From Legionella santicrucis (lineage in GTDB: Bacteria > Pseudomonadota > Gammaproteobacteria > Legionellales > Legionellaceae), in contig NZ_LNYU01000009.1 of NCBI RefSeq assembly GCF_001468135.1, positions 123,920-187,919 of the forward strand: a stretch of DNA of 64,000 nucleotides, written 5' to 3'. Position numbers and translations under genes: made by a program. The notes under the pieces were generated by a model that worked only from the letters and a program-made list of their open reading frames with translations, had not been told where the DNA came from and did not search any database. Below, in pieces: positions 1 to 8,207 of the stretch (position 1 is the first letter of the stretch; each line of letters opens with the position of its first letter).

Positions 1-1
1 T

Positions 2-88
2 GCGCCAGACAGTAGTCAAGTAGAGTCGGCCCAACATGCAGGTGCACCAGCAGGTGCCAGTGGCTCACCTCCACCGATTACAAAATAA
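2..88 (+). CDS. C-terminal tail of an unidentified gene (5' truncated by window)
   Basis: An open frame enters from the left edge and stops at TAA 86-88, giving about 28 residues rich in Ala, Gly, Ser and Pro and ending in PPPITK. The composition suggests a low-complexity, probably disordered C-terminus. Nothing in it identifies a family. The next gene starts about 30 bases later with its own ribosome binding site, so the two could be co-transcribed. It could also be a chance open frame, because only the tail is visible. Confidence 0.4.
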   Translation, partial: APDSSQVESAQHAGAPAGASGSPPPITK

Positions 89-121
89 TACTAATAGTAT
101 ATATGAGGAATGTTGAACATT

Positions 122-1465
122 ATGCCCGAATTAACTGCTCCAAATAGCACAATCGTTAGTCATTCTGATGTTGTTAATGATAAGCTGAAAGATCAGCAAA
201 ATACAAAAGCTGATAGCGAACGGTTTATGCTCGAATTGTTTGCATTTTTACAAAAGAATAGTAATTTAGTTTTAAATCAACAATTCGATCAATTGCAAGC
301 GCCATTACAAGCTGTTGCTCAAGATTGTGGTTATCAAGATCTTCCCGTGGCATTGAATTTTGCAAAAAATGCTCGTGGACAAACTGCGCTCGTGAAAGCA
401 TTACAAGAGCAAGAATTTGGTTTGGCAAGTACTTTGCTCAAGTTTGGTGCACAATATGATGAACAAGCTGAAGCTGAATTTGATATCGCGATAGATAGCG
501 AGCGTGGACAACAAGCATTAGCGGATCGTACTATTGGTTTCCCACCTTCTTATGTGCCCTCGGATGCGCAAAAACTGCACGTAGTTAAAGAATATGGTTT
601 AGTCTTAGGTGTAGAAATGACCAGTAAGGATGGTACTCCATCTCAACGGGCACACATAGGTCCTGCCTATAGTTTGATGAAAGAATCGGTTGCTGATTAC
701 AGTAAATCTTGTACCAATCAACCGGCCAAAGATGACTTTAAACAAATTGCGAATGCATTTAACTTTACAAATAATGTATCTAAATTTTACGGCAGTAATC
801 CTACTGGAATGCCTGAGGCAAGCAATGCACTTGCTAAGCGAATCCAAGCAGGAGAGGTCACAACAGTTCCTGTCAGTTGTAAAGGTCATGCTATGGGGTT
901 GTCTTTTGCACCAGTGGAAGGTGATCCCAATAAAACTTATTTAGTATTTACCAATCGTGGTGAAGGCGCTGAAAAATCAGGCAAATTTGGAACACAAATC
1001 TACGAAGTAGATAAGCGTGATATCACTCCTGAGTTTATCAATAAAATGGCGAGTGGTCATTTCAAAGGACGCTCGCATGATGAAATAATGAGTAGCATTA
1101 AGCAGATCACTAAAGGAAAAGAACCCGTTTGCGAAATTCAACAACAGCCACAAAAATACGACAATTGTTCCGTTGCCAACTCTCGTTCTAATATCCATGG
1201 GTTACTTCTTTGTCAGGAGGCAAATCGCAAAGGTGGGTTTGATAAAGTGAACCAAGATGTGGTCAAGGAGCGTTATAAAGATTTTACTGATGATATGAAA
1301 AGTAAAAAGGTTCAAGAATTGGCTAAAGCTATTACAAAAGATCCTGATAATCCGGATTTAAAAGCTTTAGCACAAGGCTACGTAGATAAACCAGGTAGTA
1401 AATTTAAACATCATTTAGAGGAGGTAATGTCTGAGAAGCCATCCATCAGCATGAAATCTCCATAA
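122..1465 (+). CDS. Candidate Dot/Icm effector: ankyrin-like segment plus cysteine-protease-like domain
   Basis: This is a 447-aa protein of no family I can name with certainty. I chose the ATG at 122 because GAGGAA (105-110) sits 11 bases before it; the ATG at 110 overlaps that site. Around residues 80-115 there is one ankyrin-like repeat (GQTALVKAL, then LLKFGA). Further on come GHAMGLSF (His about 256), an FTNRGEG segment, and QKYDNCSVANS (Cys about 349). The order His, Asn/Asp, Gln/Asn-Cys resembles clan CE or YopJ-like cysteine proteases. The C-terminus has glutamates at about -15, -14 and -10, like the E-block of Dot/Icm substrates. The layout recalls ankyrin/cysteine-protease effectors such as LegA7. 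The effector and protease calls are inference. Confidence 0.55.
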   Translation: MPELTAPNSTIVSHSDVVNDKLKDQQNTKADSERFMLELFAFLQKNSNLVLNQQFDQLQAPLQAVAQDCGYQDLPVALNFAKNARGQTALVKALQEQEFGLASTLLKFGAQYDEQAEAEFDIAIDSERGQQALADRTIGFPPSYVPSDAQKLHVVKEYGLVLGVEMTSKDGTPSQRAHIGPAYSLMKESVADYSKSCTNQPAKDDFKQIANAFNFTNNVSKFYGSNPTGMPEASNALAKRIQAGEVTTVPVSCKGHAMGLSFAPVEGDPNKTYLVFTNRGEGAEKSGKFGTQIYEVDKRDITPEFINKMASGHFKGRSHDEIMSSIKQITKGKEPVCEIQQQPQKYDNCSVANSRSNIHGLLLCQEANRKGGFDKVNQDVVKERYKDFTDDMKSKKVQELAKAITKDPDNPDLKALAQGYVDKPGSKFKHHLEEVMSEKPSISMKSP

Positions 1466-1850
1466 TTGGGTTGAATTACGGAAACGTGGTAAAAGCGAAT
1501 TGAAGGCGTAATGGAGTTAAGTTTAAGCTAATAATACCAAGTGCCCATTGAAGATGTTGAAGAAGACAGGCCTTACTCGCTTTAAATCATCAGCCAGCGC
1601 CTGGGGAAAACCAGAAATCTCTTCGTTGTGGCAAGCGGACGATACACTTATTCATCTCCTCAACAGTAAATCAACTCCAAGAAGCCAAAGAAATTTGGCC
1701 ATCGGCTGCAACACAGCTTCTTTGCGTCTCAAATTCGCCACATAACTCGTTTTTGCGTAACGAGTAGTGTTGAAGATACCTATTTTTATCATTATGGTTT
1801 ATAATTGAACATGTTAGGGTATGTAATTTAAACAAATTAGAGATTCTATT
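1466..1850 (+). other. Gene-poor stretch, possible decayed coding remnant
   Basis: This is 385 bases with no convincing gene. A short plus-strand frame (1548-1745) has no ribosome binding site. On the minus strand a stop-free piece ends in a protein-like run (EEISGFPQALADDLKR, about 1630 down to 1580), followed by stops and frame changes upstream. The middle part is richer in GC than the flanks. It reads like an old gene fragment or dispersed repeat, but I cannot identify its source. The last 60 bases are AT-rich and could hold the promoter of the next gene. Confidence 0.35.
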
Positions 1851-3251
1851 ATGAATGGTAATTTGAATGAAATTTTGGAAGAGATGAGGAAAAACCAGGA
1901 GCTGCATCCTGAGCCTCCAAACAAGTTAAAAGTTCTGTTTAAACTTTTACCTTTTTCTAATTCATTTTTGAATGTTATAGATAAAACAGCTCTTGCAACT
2001 TCAAATCTCGTCGCAGTGAGTGCAAACTCTATGCAGGTGGCAATGAACAGTTTGAAGTCAGCAAAAGTACTTCAGGGGCTTTCTATTGGATTTGCCGCTT
2101 TGGATGTTATATTCGTTCCTATCACTGCTCTTTTATATTTTGATAAGCATGATCCGGTTTACTTTACATTGTCAAACGCAACAAAATTTGCTTACAGTGC
2201 CGCAATTCTTTCATTACTTACGTTAAGTGTTTTTTTCCCTCCTGTAGCATTTGTTACTGCTGGCCTCGGTTTGGCAGGTGCAGGTGTATCATTAGTTAAT
2301 CACTTTTACAAGGCGAAAAGAGTTCCTAAACAATTACAAGCTGCTACTGAAGAAATTGAGAAATTGGATAAAGAGTTAGCAAAAATAGCTGAACAAGCTG
2401 AAGAGCTAGCCAAAGCTCCTGAGCCAAATCAACAAAAAGTAGAAGCGTTGCACAAACAGTTTAAGGCGAAACAGCATGACAAGCAGGAAATGTTAAATTA
2501 TAAACAATCCTTAACCATTCAAAATGAAAAGTTAAATCAAAAGCGCGGAAGATTTGATAAGCTATTCGGGCTCGCTGTTTCAGCGATTGCATTGGCGGGA
2601 ATATTAACTTCTATAGCATTCCCTGCAGTTGGATTGTTAGTCCTTGCTGGCGCTGGCGCATCTGCTGCAACTTACATGGCTGGAAGATTTATTTACGAAG
2701 TGACACATAGAAAGAGCTCTAAAACTAGCAAACTTGAGCAAGAATCTCACTCACCGGGCTCTGTAGTACAGATTAACCAAATAATGAAACCGGAGAATAC
2801 TCTAGATGCACTTAAGCATCAACAACAAGAGGACAAGGAGCTTAACAAGAAGCAAGAGAAGGCTATAGAAATTATAAATAAAATAAAAAAATCAGAAAGT
2901 AAAGATTCTATGCAGGCTGCTTCGATTGATTTAATGTGTGCAATAGGCAAAAACATTAAGGAAGGAAAATATGAAAAAAAAGACATTAAGGCTTTTTTAG
3001 AAGAAATCCCTGGGTTTAAAGAGATACAGCCTAGTTTAAAAGAGGTAATTGACGATATTGCGAAGGGTAATATAAAGATCTCTGATGCTCAACTGGCAGA
3101 TATTAAAGAGATTACTAAAGTCTCTGAATTTTTAGAAAAATACAGTCAAAAATCAGAACAAATGGAAAAACAAACAATATTATCGGCAGTTAAGTATATT
3201 GTCGATCCCACCACACCAGAGGTAAAACCACAACCTAAGCTCCCATCCTGA
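1851..3251 (+). CDS. Hypothetical membrane protein with central coiled coil, possible effector
   Basis: This 466-aa protein belongs to no family I recognise. The N-terminal 60 residues are polar. Hydrophobic segments follow at about 75-100 and 112-150, then a charged Lys/Glu/Gln-rich region at about 158-225 that should form a coiled coil. A second hydrophobic pair lies at about 232-275 (Ala/Gly-rich). A long helical, Lys/Glu-rich tail fills 290-466 and ends in a Pro-rich stretch. Paired membrane hairpins flanking a coiled coil are common among Dot/Icm effectors that sit in host membranes, and the gene lies beside another effector candidate. There is no strong E-block at the C-terminus. Function is unknown; the effector role is a guess from context. 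Confidence 0.6.
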   Translation: MNGNLNEILEEMRKNQELHPEPPNKLKVLFKLLPFSNSFLNVIDKTALATSNLVAVSANSMQVAMNSLKSAKVLQGLSIGFAALDVIFVPITALLYFDKHDPVYFTLSNATKFAYSAAILSLLTLSVFFPPVAFVTAGLGLAGAGVSLVNHFYKAKRVPKQLQAATEEIEKLDKELAKIAEQAEELAKAPEPNQQKVEALHKQFKAKQHDKQEMLNYKQSLTIQNEKLNQKRGRFDKLFGLAVSAIALAGILTSIAFPAVGLLVLAGAGASAATYMAGRFIYEVTHRKSSKTSKLEQESHSPGSVVQINQIMKPENTLDALKHQQQEDKELNKKQEKAIEIINKIKKSESKDSMQAASIDLMCAIGKNIKEGKYEKKDIKAFLEEIPGFKEIQPSLKEVIDDIAKGNIKISDAQLADIKEITKVSEFLEKYSQKSEQMEKQTILSAVKYIVDPTTPEVKPQPKLPS

Positions 3252-3277
3252 AAGCCTAATTGTTCTAAATAAAGTCA

Positions 3278-3790
3278 TTAAAAAATATCTATGTCAGGGG
3301 TATTCTTTATAATATCAAATTTATTTCTTATCATTTTTTCTTTCTCGGCCAAATGAGCATTTATTTTATGAGGCAAACCGTTTGATGCTAGCGAATTTCT
3401 GAAAAATTCTTTAACGGCATCAAAATCGTCATTATTACTAAAATAAAAATCGTGTACTTTTTTATTAGAGTCAATATATAAGTATAGCCAAGTGCTTTTT
3501 ATGCTCGTTTTAATTTTTTCAATAGTCAAACTAGATGTTAGATCTTGATTATTTAAAAAACTTTGCCCGTTTTTTTTATTAAAATGATGTTTAAGCTGGT
3601 GAAAATCATTTTCACTAATAATTAAATTACGTTCCTTTGCCAGTTCCTGTAAGTTGGAAAAAGTTAAAAAATAATTCTTATCCCAAAATAGCAATAAAGG
3701 GGACAAATACCGTGCCCATTGTTTGTTTTTGTGATACCAAAATAAACTATATATATCTTCCAATAGATCAAGAAACGTATAACCAAACAT
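3278..3790 (-). CDS. Hypothetical 170-aa protein
   Basis: No family recognised. The ATG is preceded by AAGGAA five bases upstream, which supports translation. The protein is rich in aromatic residues and Lys/Asn. Its N-terminus is amphipathic with many Phe, Trp and Tyr but has no clear signal peptide or membrane helix. The remainder looks like a small alpha/beta domain (TWLYLYIDSNKKVHDFYF). It is convergent with the preceding membrane protein gene and is the next gene downstream of the aldolase on the same strand, separated by about 115 bases. The codon use is very AT-rich, as in its neighbours, which fits an accessory region. Confidence 0.55.
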   Translation of the reverse strand: MFGYTFLDLLEDIYSLFWYHKNKQWARYLSPLLLFWDKNYFLTFSNLQELAKERNLIISENDFHQLKHHFNKKNGQSFLNNQDLTSSLTIEKIKTSIKSTWLYLYIDSNKKVHDFYFSNNDDFDAVKEFFRNSLASNGLPHKINAHLAEKEKMIRNKFDIIKNTPDIDIF

Positions 3791-3904
3791 TAATTTTCCT
3801 TATTATTTTTTGGTTAATCAAAGTGATAAGTATTTATTATAATTGGGTCGATAGGGGATAATTCTTCAATATGAGGAACCGCCACTCTCTAATCAGCCTA
3901 TCAA

Positions 3905-4759
3905 CTAATAAGGATTGGAGATCCCACGTAAAAACTCACTCATTTCAATAGGCTCTTGACCAATCTTTAATGAATGACGAACGTAATTTGCTGCTTTTAA
4001 TATATTTTCTAAATTGTATTTTTTGAGTTGAATTGAATGTAAATAGGCAACAAAAAACTCTGTTTTTAAATTTCCTATTCCCCTTCCCATTCCTGCAAGC
4101 GTGACATCAATAAAACGCACCCCAGCACTTATAGCTGCTAATGCATTGGCTTGGGCTAAACCAAGATTATCATGAGCATGAAATCCAAAAGAGATTGTGG
4201 GGTAGGAGTTCATATATCTATCATAAAGTGATTTAACTTGTAGGGGCAATAAACTGCCATTAGAGTCAGCAAAGTAAATAATATCTGGCTTGTATTCATT
4301 GATTTGTTTCATTACTTCATCAAGCTCATTCTCTTTATAGCAAGAAGTATGAGTCAAATTAATTGCAACATTCATATTTGCATTTCTAGCCATTTTTATT
4401 TTAGACAGGGCTGATTCAAGTTCACCTTTTGGAATACAGATTCTTAATAAATCAATGCCATATTGTTTTAATTCTATTAAATCGTTTTGAGTTACATTAT
4501 TGGGATAAATCATTACGGCTATTTTTGCTTGTTTAATTAATGACCTACAAAGAAATAAATATTCTTTAGCACACCATCCCGCTCTTCCTATCTCTATGGG
4601 TACTAAAGAGCCATTGCGATAGCCAATTTCTATGTATTCGATACCAGAGTCATCAAGAGGTTGAAGAATTTCTTTTAATTCAGTGTCTGTAAAATTAAAA
4701 TTTGTTCTATGCCCCCCGTCCCTTAATGAGGTATCTAAAAGTATTATAGGCTCACTCAT
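3905..4759 (-). CDS. DRE-TIM metallolyase (HMGL-like / aldolase family), substrate unknown
   Basis: This 284-aa protein is a single TIM-barrel domain of the family that includes HMG-CoA lyase, 4-hydroxy-2-oxovalerate aldolase and the catalytic domain of isopropylmalate synthase. The signature DTSLRDGG lies at residues 9-16, with the catalytic Arg13 and metal-binding Asp14. The metal ligands His194 and His196 sit in GFHAHDNLG, followed by DVTLAGMGRGIGN. It lacks the C-terminal regulatory or communication domains of LeuA and DmpG. I prefer the ATG at 4759 (GGAA upstream) over the upstream TTG. No pathway neighbour is present, so the substrate cannot be assigned. Similar single-domain proteins occur in surface-sugar or acyl-chain gene sets. 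Confidence 0.8.
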   Translation of the reverse strand: MSEPIILLDTSLRDGGHRTNFNFTDTELKEILQPLDDSGIEYIEIGYRNGSLVPIEIGRAGWCAKEYLFLCRSLIKQAKIAVMIYPNNVTQNDLIELKQYGIDLLRICIPKGELESALSKIKMARNANMNVAINLTHTSCYKENELDEVMKQINEYKPDIIYFADSNGSLLPLQVKSLYDRYMNSYPTISFGFHAHDNLGLAQANALAAISAGVRFIDVTLAGMGRGIGNLKTEFFVAYLHSIQLKKYNLENILKAANYVRHSLKIGQEPIEMSEFLRGISNPY

Positions 4760-4943
4760 AAATAATTCCACGTGCAAAGTATTGCTCTTTAATAATTATA
4801 GTCAAAATAGCAACACTTTAATAAAAATAGGGGTGGTGTTGGTGAAGCAACGAAAAATTCGGTGAATAGATATAGCTGATGTTCGGTAATGGAGTCAACT
4901 TAAGTATGTGCCGCCTGGATTAAACACAGTCGTAATACAGGAG

Positions 4944-6074
4944 TTATTGTTGGTATTCTTTTGCGCCCGCAATAATTAATTTATACACCCGTTCACTAAT
5001 AATACCTTGCTCAAATTTTGCTTTAGCATCCCAAGTCATGAGCTGACCTTTTTGACGAACTAGTTTACGCGTGGCGGATGTGACCTCGTTAGGATCGCCT
5101 TCAAGTAAAACATCACGAACTTCTTCGTCAAATACTAAATATTCTCTTAAGGCAACCCTCTTGTCATCTACAGTGGGCACTAATTTTTGCCATATACATA
5201 ATCTTATCGTTTCTAAGATATCTATTGTTCTACCAAGACGTTCTTCACCAGAGAATGAAGTAACGAGTCGACGCATGGTTTCTGCAACTCCAGAAGTATG
5301 CAAGGTTGTATATACGGGATGTCCTGTGAGCGCTGCTTCTAGGGCAGCGCTGATCGTTTCCGCATCTCGACACTCACCAACCATGATTAAACGAGGCTTT
5401 CTACGTAATGCATTTCTTACGCCATCTGCAAAGCTTGGTAAGTGTCTTGGTATTTCGGACTGACTCACTACTGCAGATATGGTCTCGATTTCATCATAGA
5501 CGAACTCAATTGGTGATTCATAGGTTAATACTTTGCGATGGGAATCTTCAGACTCAATTAACTGTCGAATAATCGATGCTAATAATGTTGATTTACCTGA
5601 ACCTGTCGCGCCAGTAATAAATACAATTCCTTCTTGAGGTGCAATTGCTTGAAGAACATTATCTGGTAGATGCATCGTTTCTAATCTTGGCGGCGTTGTG
5701 GGAATAGTTCTCAACGTGATTTGAATTGCATCATGTCCCTCCACCAGACAGGCTGTTCCATTCACCCGATAACGGTATCTAACGCCACGATTAGGACGAA
5801 ATTCATAGTGTGTATCTATATCTTTACCAGAAAGGAGCTGTGTTGTTGCATTAGGTCCATAAATGGCATTAATTAAATCACCAAGCTCCGTATTTGATAA
5901 ACGCCGATTAGTAATACGGAATAGTTTACCATAAACCTCCGCATAAATAGGTTCACCCGTTTGAATAGTAATGTCTGAAGCATTTAAACGTTCAGTATGT
6001 TCCAACATTCGATCCATGAATAATGGAGTAAAACGAGTAGGCTCATCAGGCATTAAATGAATATTGTTACTCAT
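4944..6074 (-). CDS. dotB: DotB, Dot/Icm type IVB secretion ATPase
   Basis: DotB is the cytoplasmic hexameric ATPase of the Dot/Icm system, which docks on the secretion channel and is needed for effector export. The 376-aa length matches the family (about 377 in L. pneumophila). Walker A is GATGSGKST at residues 155-163. An Asp-box segment (THYEFRPNRGVRYRYRVNG, about 88-106) precedes it. A Walker-B-like MVGECRDAET and a His-box HPVYTTLHTSG follow, all typical of PilT/VirB11-type secretion ATPases. It is the last gene of dotD-dotC-dotB, 9 bases after dotC, so it is probably co-transcribed and translationally coupled. Nothing is degenerate. Confidence 0.97.
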   Translation of the reverse strand: MSNNIHLMPDEPTRFTPLFMDRMLEHTERLNASDITIQTGEPIYAEVYGKLFRITNRRLSNTELGDLINAIYGPNATTQLLSGKDIDTHYEFRPNRGVRYRYRVNGTACLVEGHDAIQITLRTIPTTPPRLETMHLPDNVLQAIAPQEGIVFITGATGSGKSTLLASIIRQLIESEDSHRKVLTYESPIEFVYDEIETISAVVSQSEIPRHLPSFADGVRNALRRKPRLIMVGECRDAETISAALEAALTGHPVYTTLHTSGVAETMRRLVTSFSGEERLGRTIDILETIRLCIWQKLVPTVDDKRVALREYLVFDEEVRDVLLEGDPNEVTSATRKLVRQKGQLMTWDAKAKFEQGIISERVYKLIIAGAKEYQQ

Positions 6075-6083
6075 ATGTTTTCA

Positions 6084-7010
6084 TTAATGAATGTTATTGT
6101 TGTCATTTACCGGGGCAATCATAGGTTGCCACGATTTATCTGTTATTATAATTTTAGACCGACTTGCCAATTTTTCCATATTTTTGAAATGTTCTAGAGC
6201 ATTTTCGTCTTTAGAAACAGCTGCTCGCCATTGCTCACTATTTACATTAAGAGCCGGTAATGCCGTTATTCTTAATACTCTATCATCAATATGGATTTCT
6301 GATGCATCGCCTGTTACTCCTAAGTCAGTATGAGAAACATATGGGGGAGAGACCATATTCATTGCTAATAATTTCCTATATAAGATCATGCCACCAAAAT
6401 CTTCTTTAATTCTTGCTATGTTTTCCTCAAGGATAGTATTAGCCTGATCAACTCCTTGCCTCCAGCCCTTAGCAGCATAAATACACCATATTTTCTTTTC
6501 GACTTTTGTTTTAGGAAGTAGGGTATAGTTAGGATATTCTGGTTTTACATAGTCCAGCCATAAATACTGGCGCCAAGTAGGGGGAGTGGTTACAAAATGT
6601 GCCTGTTTTGCAACTTTATAAGTACGATCAGAAATACGAATCGTTTGGGTATCTGCAAGATTCAGTGTATTTCTTCCTTCCAATAAAACTGGAGGTAAAA
6701 TGTTATGCTCTAATGTTAGGGAATTAAAATCATAAATAGCGTCAAGTCTTCGAGATTGTCTAATAAGGTGTTCATCAATAACTTTCGCTCTCCACGCTAA
6801 GCCTCCTTGCGCTCCAAGACTTAATGCAGTTTCTTTGATAGCCATTTGGCGAAATTTACCTTTGAGCTTCTTGTTTCTCTGGTTTTTATTGACATTAGCC
6901 ATGGCTTGTATACCAGCCAATGAGCCAGTATCACCCATGTATTTTGAAGAGGTGCACGCCAGCAACAGGGCAGATAATACAACTGTTATACTACGAATAA
7001 ATTTTGCCAT
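6084..7010 (-). CDS. dotC: DotC, outer-membrane lipoprotein of the Dot/Icm core complex
   Basis: DotC is a lipoprotein that, with DotD and DotH, builds the outer-membrane core complex of the type IVB system and helps place DotH. I start at the ATG at 7010, giving 308 residues. The N-terminus MAKFIRS plus a hydrophobic stretch ends in the lipobox LLAC, with Cys at about residue 19. The rest is a soluble periplasmic domain without membrane helices, close to the family size of about 300. The gene overlaps the end of dotD by about 20 bases, so translation is likely coupled. A TTG 12 bases upstream is a possible alternative start but has no better ribosome site. Confidence 0.95.
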   Translation of the reverse strand: MAKFIRSITVVLSALLLACTSSKYMGDTGSLAGIQAMANVNKNQRNKKLKGKFRQMAIKETALSLGAQGGLAWRAKVIDEHLIRQSRRLDAIYDFNSLTLEHNILPPVLLEGRNTLNLADTQTIRISDRTYKVAKQAHFVTTPPTWRQYLWLDYVKPEYPNYTLLPKTKVEKKIWCIYAAKGWRQGVDQANTILEENIARIKEDFGGMILYRKLLAMNMVSPPYVSHTDLGVTGDASEIHIDDRVLRITALPALNVNSEQWRAAVSKDENALEHFKNMEKLASRSKIIITDKSWQPMIAPVNDNNNIH

Positions 7011-7482
7011 AGCGTAATTCAACTACTTGACTGTTAGGGTAAACGTGAATATCTGCTTTTTTACCAGCTTGGTAATCAATATCACGCAAAATTTCAGCTA
7101 AACTCTGATCTTTTATATTTATACTAATTAAAACAGGAATCGATGGTGCCTTTCCTAATACGCGAAATCTGTAATGAGCCGATTTGGAAATACGAGCAGT
7201 AAGTTCTTCTATTGGGCCTGACCAGTCTACGCTCGCTCTAGCTTGTAGATTATAGGCATTGGGAATGGTCAAAGTATTGTCTTTATGAGGCGGCATGATC
7301 ACCTTTTCGACACGTGCCATTTCGTGCATGGAATCACTTACAGATACCGCAGCTTCTGCTAACTTAATTGTGGCATCATCACTAGGATTATTGACAGGTG
7401 GCTTTTTAAAAAGCATACCTGTTGTCTTGCATCCTACAAGCAGGACAGAGGCAATAAACAGCATGAGAAGCTTATTGTTCAT
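6991..7482 (-). CDS. dotD: DotD, outer-membrane lipoprotein of the Dot/Icm core complex
   Basis: DotD is a 163-aa lipoprotein partner of DotC in the Dot/Icm outer-membrane ring. Its fold resembles the secretin N0 domain. The N-terminus MNNKLLMLFIASVLLVGC carries a lipobox (LVGC, Cys18). The C-terminal domain from about residue 85 on (SVDWSGPIEELTARI, then AEILRDIDYQAG) has the pattern of the N0-like fold. The gene lies 180 bases downstream of rsmD on the same strand and overlaps dotC. Gene order D-C-B is the one known in Legionella and Coxiella. Confidence 0.95.
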   Translation of the reverse strand: MNNKLLMLFIASVLLVGCKTTGMLFKKPPVNNPSDDATIKLAEAAVSVSDSMHEMARVEKVIMPPHKDNTLTIPNAYNLQARASVDWSGPIEELTARISKSAHYRFRVLGKAPSIPVLISINIKDQSLAEILRDIDYQAGKKADIHVYPNSQVVELRYGKIYS

Positions 7483-7661
7483 TCAATTCTTTAAATGTTT
7501 GGAAATCTTCGTTTGATTGAAACAGGAGCCAGCCTCCTTGTCAAGCCTATCGAGGGTGAATTATATGAATTTAAATAGAAACTATTTTAAAACTCATTAT
7601 AGGAACAGTTTCATAACACGAAATGAGGTTTAGAATTATTTGTAGGGAAACAATACAAAAT

Positions 7662-8207
7662 TTATAATTTTTCAAATAATCCGTAAGCTACTTGTCCTGC
7701 TTGCTTCATTTTAACTGGTCGCCAGTAATGTTCATCTAGATGAATTGCAACGGCTGATTCCAAATAAACAAGACCCCCGGTTTTTATAATCTGGCTATGA
7801 GTGATGTCTGCAATACACTGAGGTAGATAATTTTTCGCAAAAGGTGGGTCAAGAAAAATAAGATCAAATTCTTCTTGGCTCTGATTCAGATAAGATAATG
7901 CGTCCGCTTTTAAAAGCTTGAGCTTAGGGCTGTTGAATGTACTAATAATTTTTTGCAGATTTGTAAATGCCTTGAGTGATTGCTCTAGAAAAACAACACG
8001 TCCCGCTCCTCTTGAAAATGCTTCTAGACCTAAAGCCCCGCTGCCTGCAAAAGCATCCAGGCAGCGCGCTTCTTGAATATCGTGCATTAACCAGTTAAAT
8101 AAAGTTTCGCGCACTCTATCTGGCGTAGGACGCAATCCTTCTTCATCAGGGAAGTACAGCTTTTTACCCCTATAAAGCCCACCAATAATGCGTACACTCT
8201 GTTTCAT
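7662..8207 (-). CDS. rsmD: RsmD, 16S rRNA (guanine966-N2)-methyltransferase
   Basis: RsmD makes m2G966 in 16S rRNA using S-adenosylmethionine. The 181-aa protein has the N-terminal family signature IIGGLYRGKKL, then RPTPDRVRETLFNWL. The SAM-binding loop is DAFAGSGALGLEAFSRGA (51-68) and the catalytic DPPF is at residues 120-123. The length is typical. The start ATG overlaps the stop of the upstream M16 gene by four bases (ATGA), so it is translated as part of that operon. Confidence 0.96.
   Translation of the reverse strand: MKQSVRIIGGLYRGKKLYFPDEEGLRPTPDRVRETLFNWLMHDIQEARCLDAFAGSGALGLEAFSRGAGRVVFLEQSLKAFTNLQKIISTFNSPKLKLLKADALSYLNQSQEEFDLIFLDPPFAKNYLPQCIADITHSQIIKTGGLVYLESAVAIHLDEHYWRPVKMKQAGQVAYGLFEKL

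Noticed and set aside
1548..1745. 65-codon plus-strand frame as a small gene
   Set aside because: It has no ribosome site and no recognisable pattern, and it overlaps broken protein-like pieces on the other strand; more likely part of a remnant.
7525..7537. GGAG-CCAGC-CTCC inverted repeat between rsmD and dotD as a terminator
   Set aside because: The stem is only four base pairs and no T-run follows on the minus strand.
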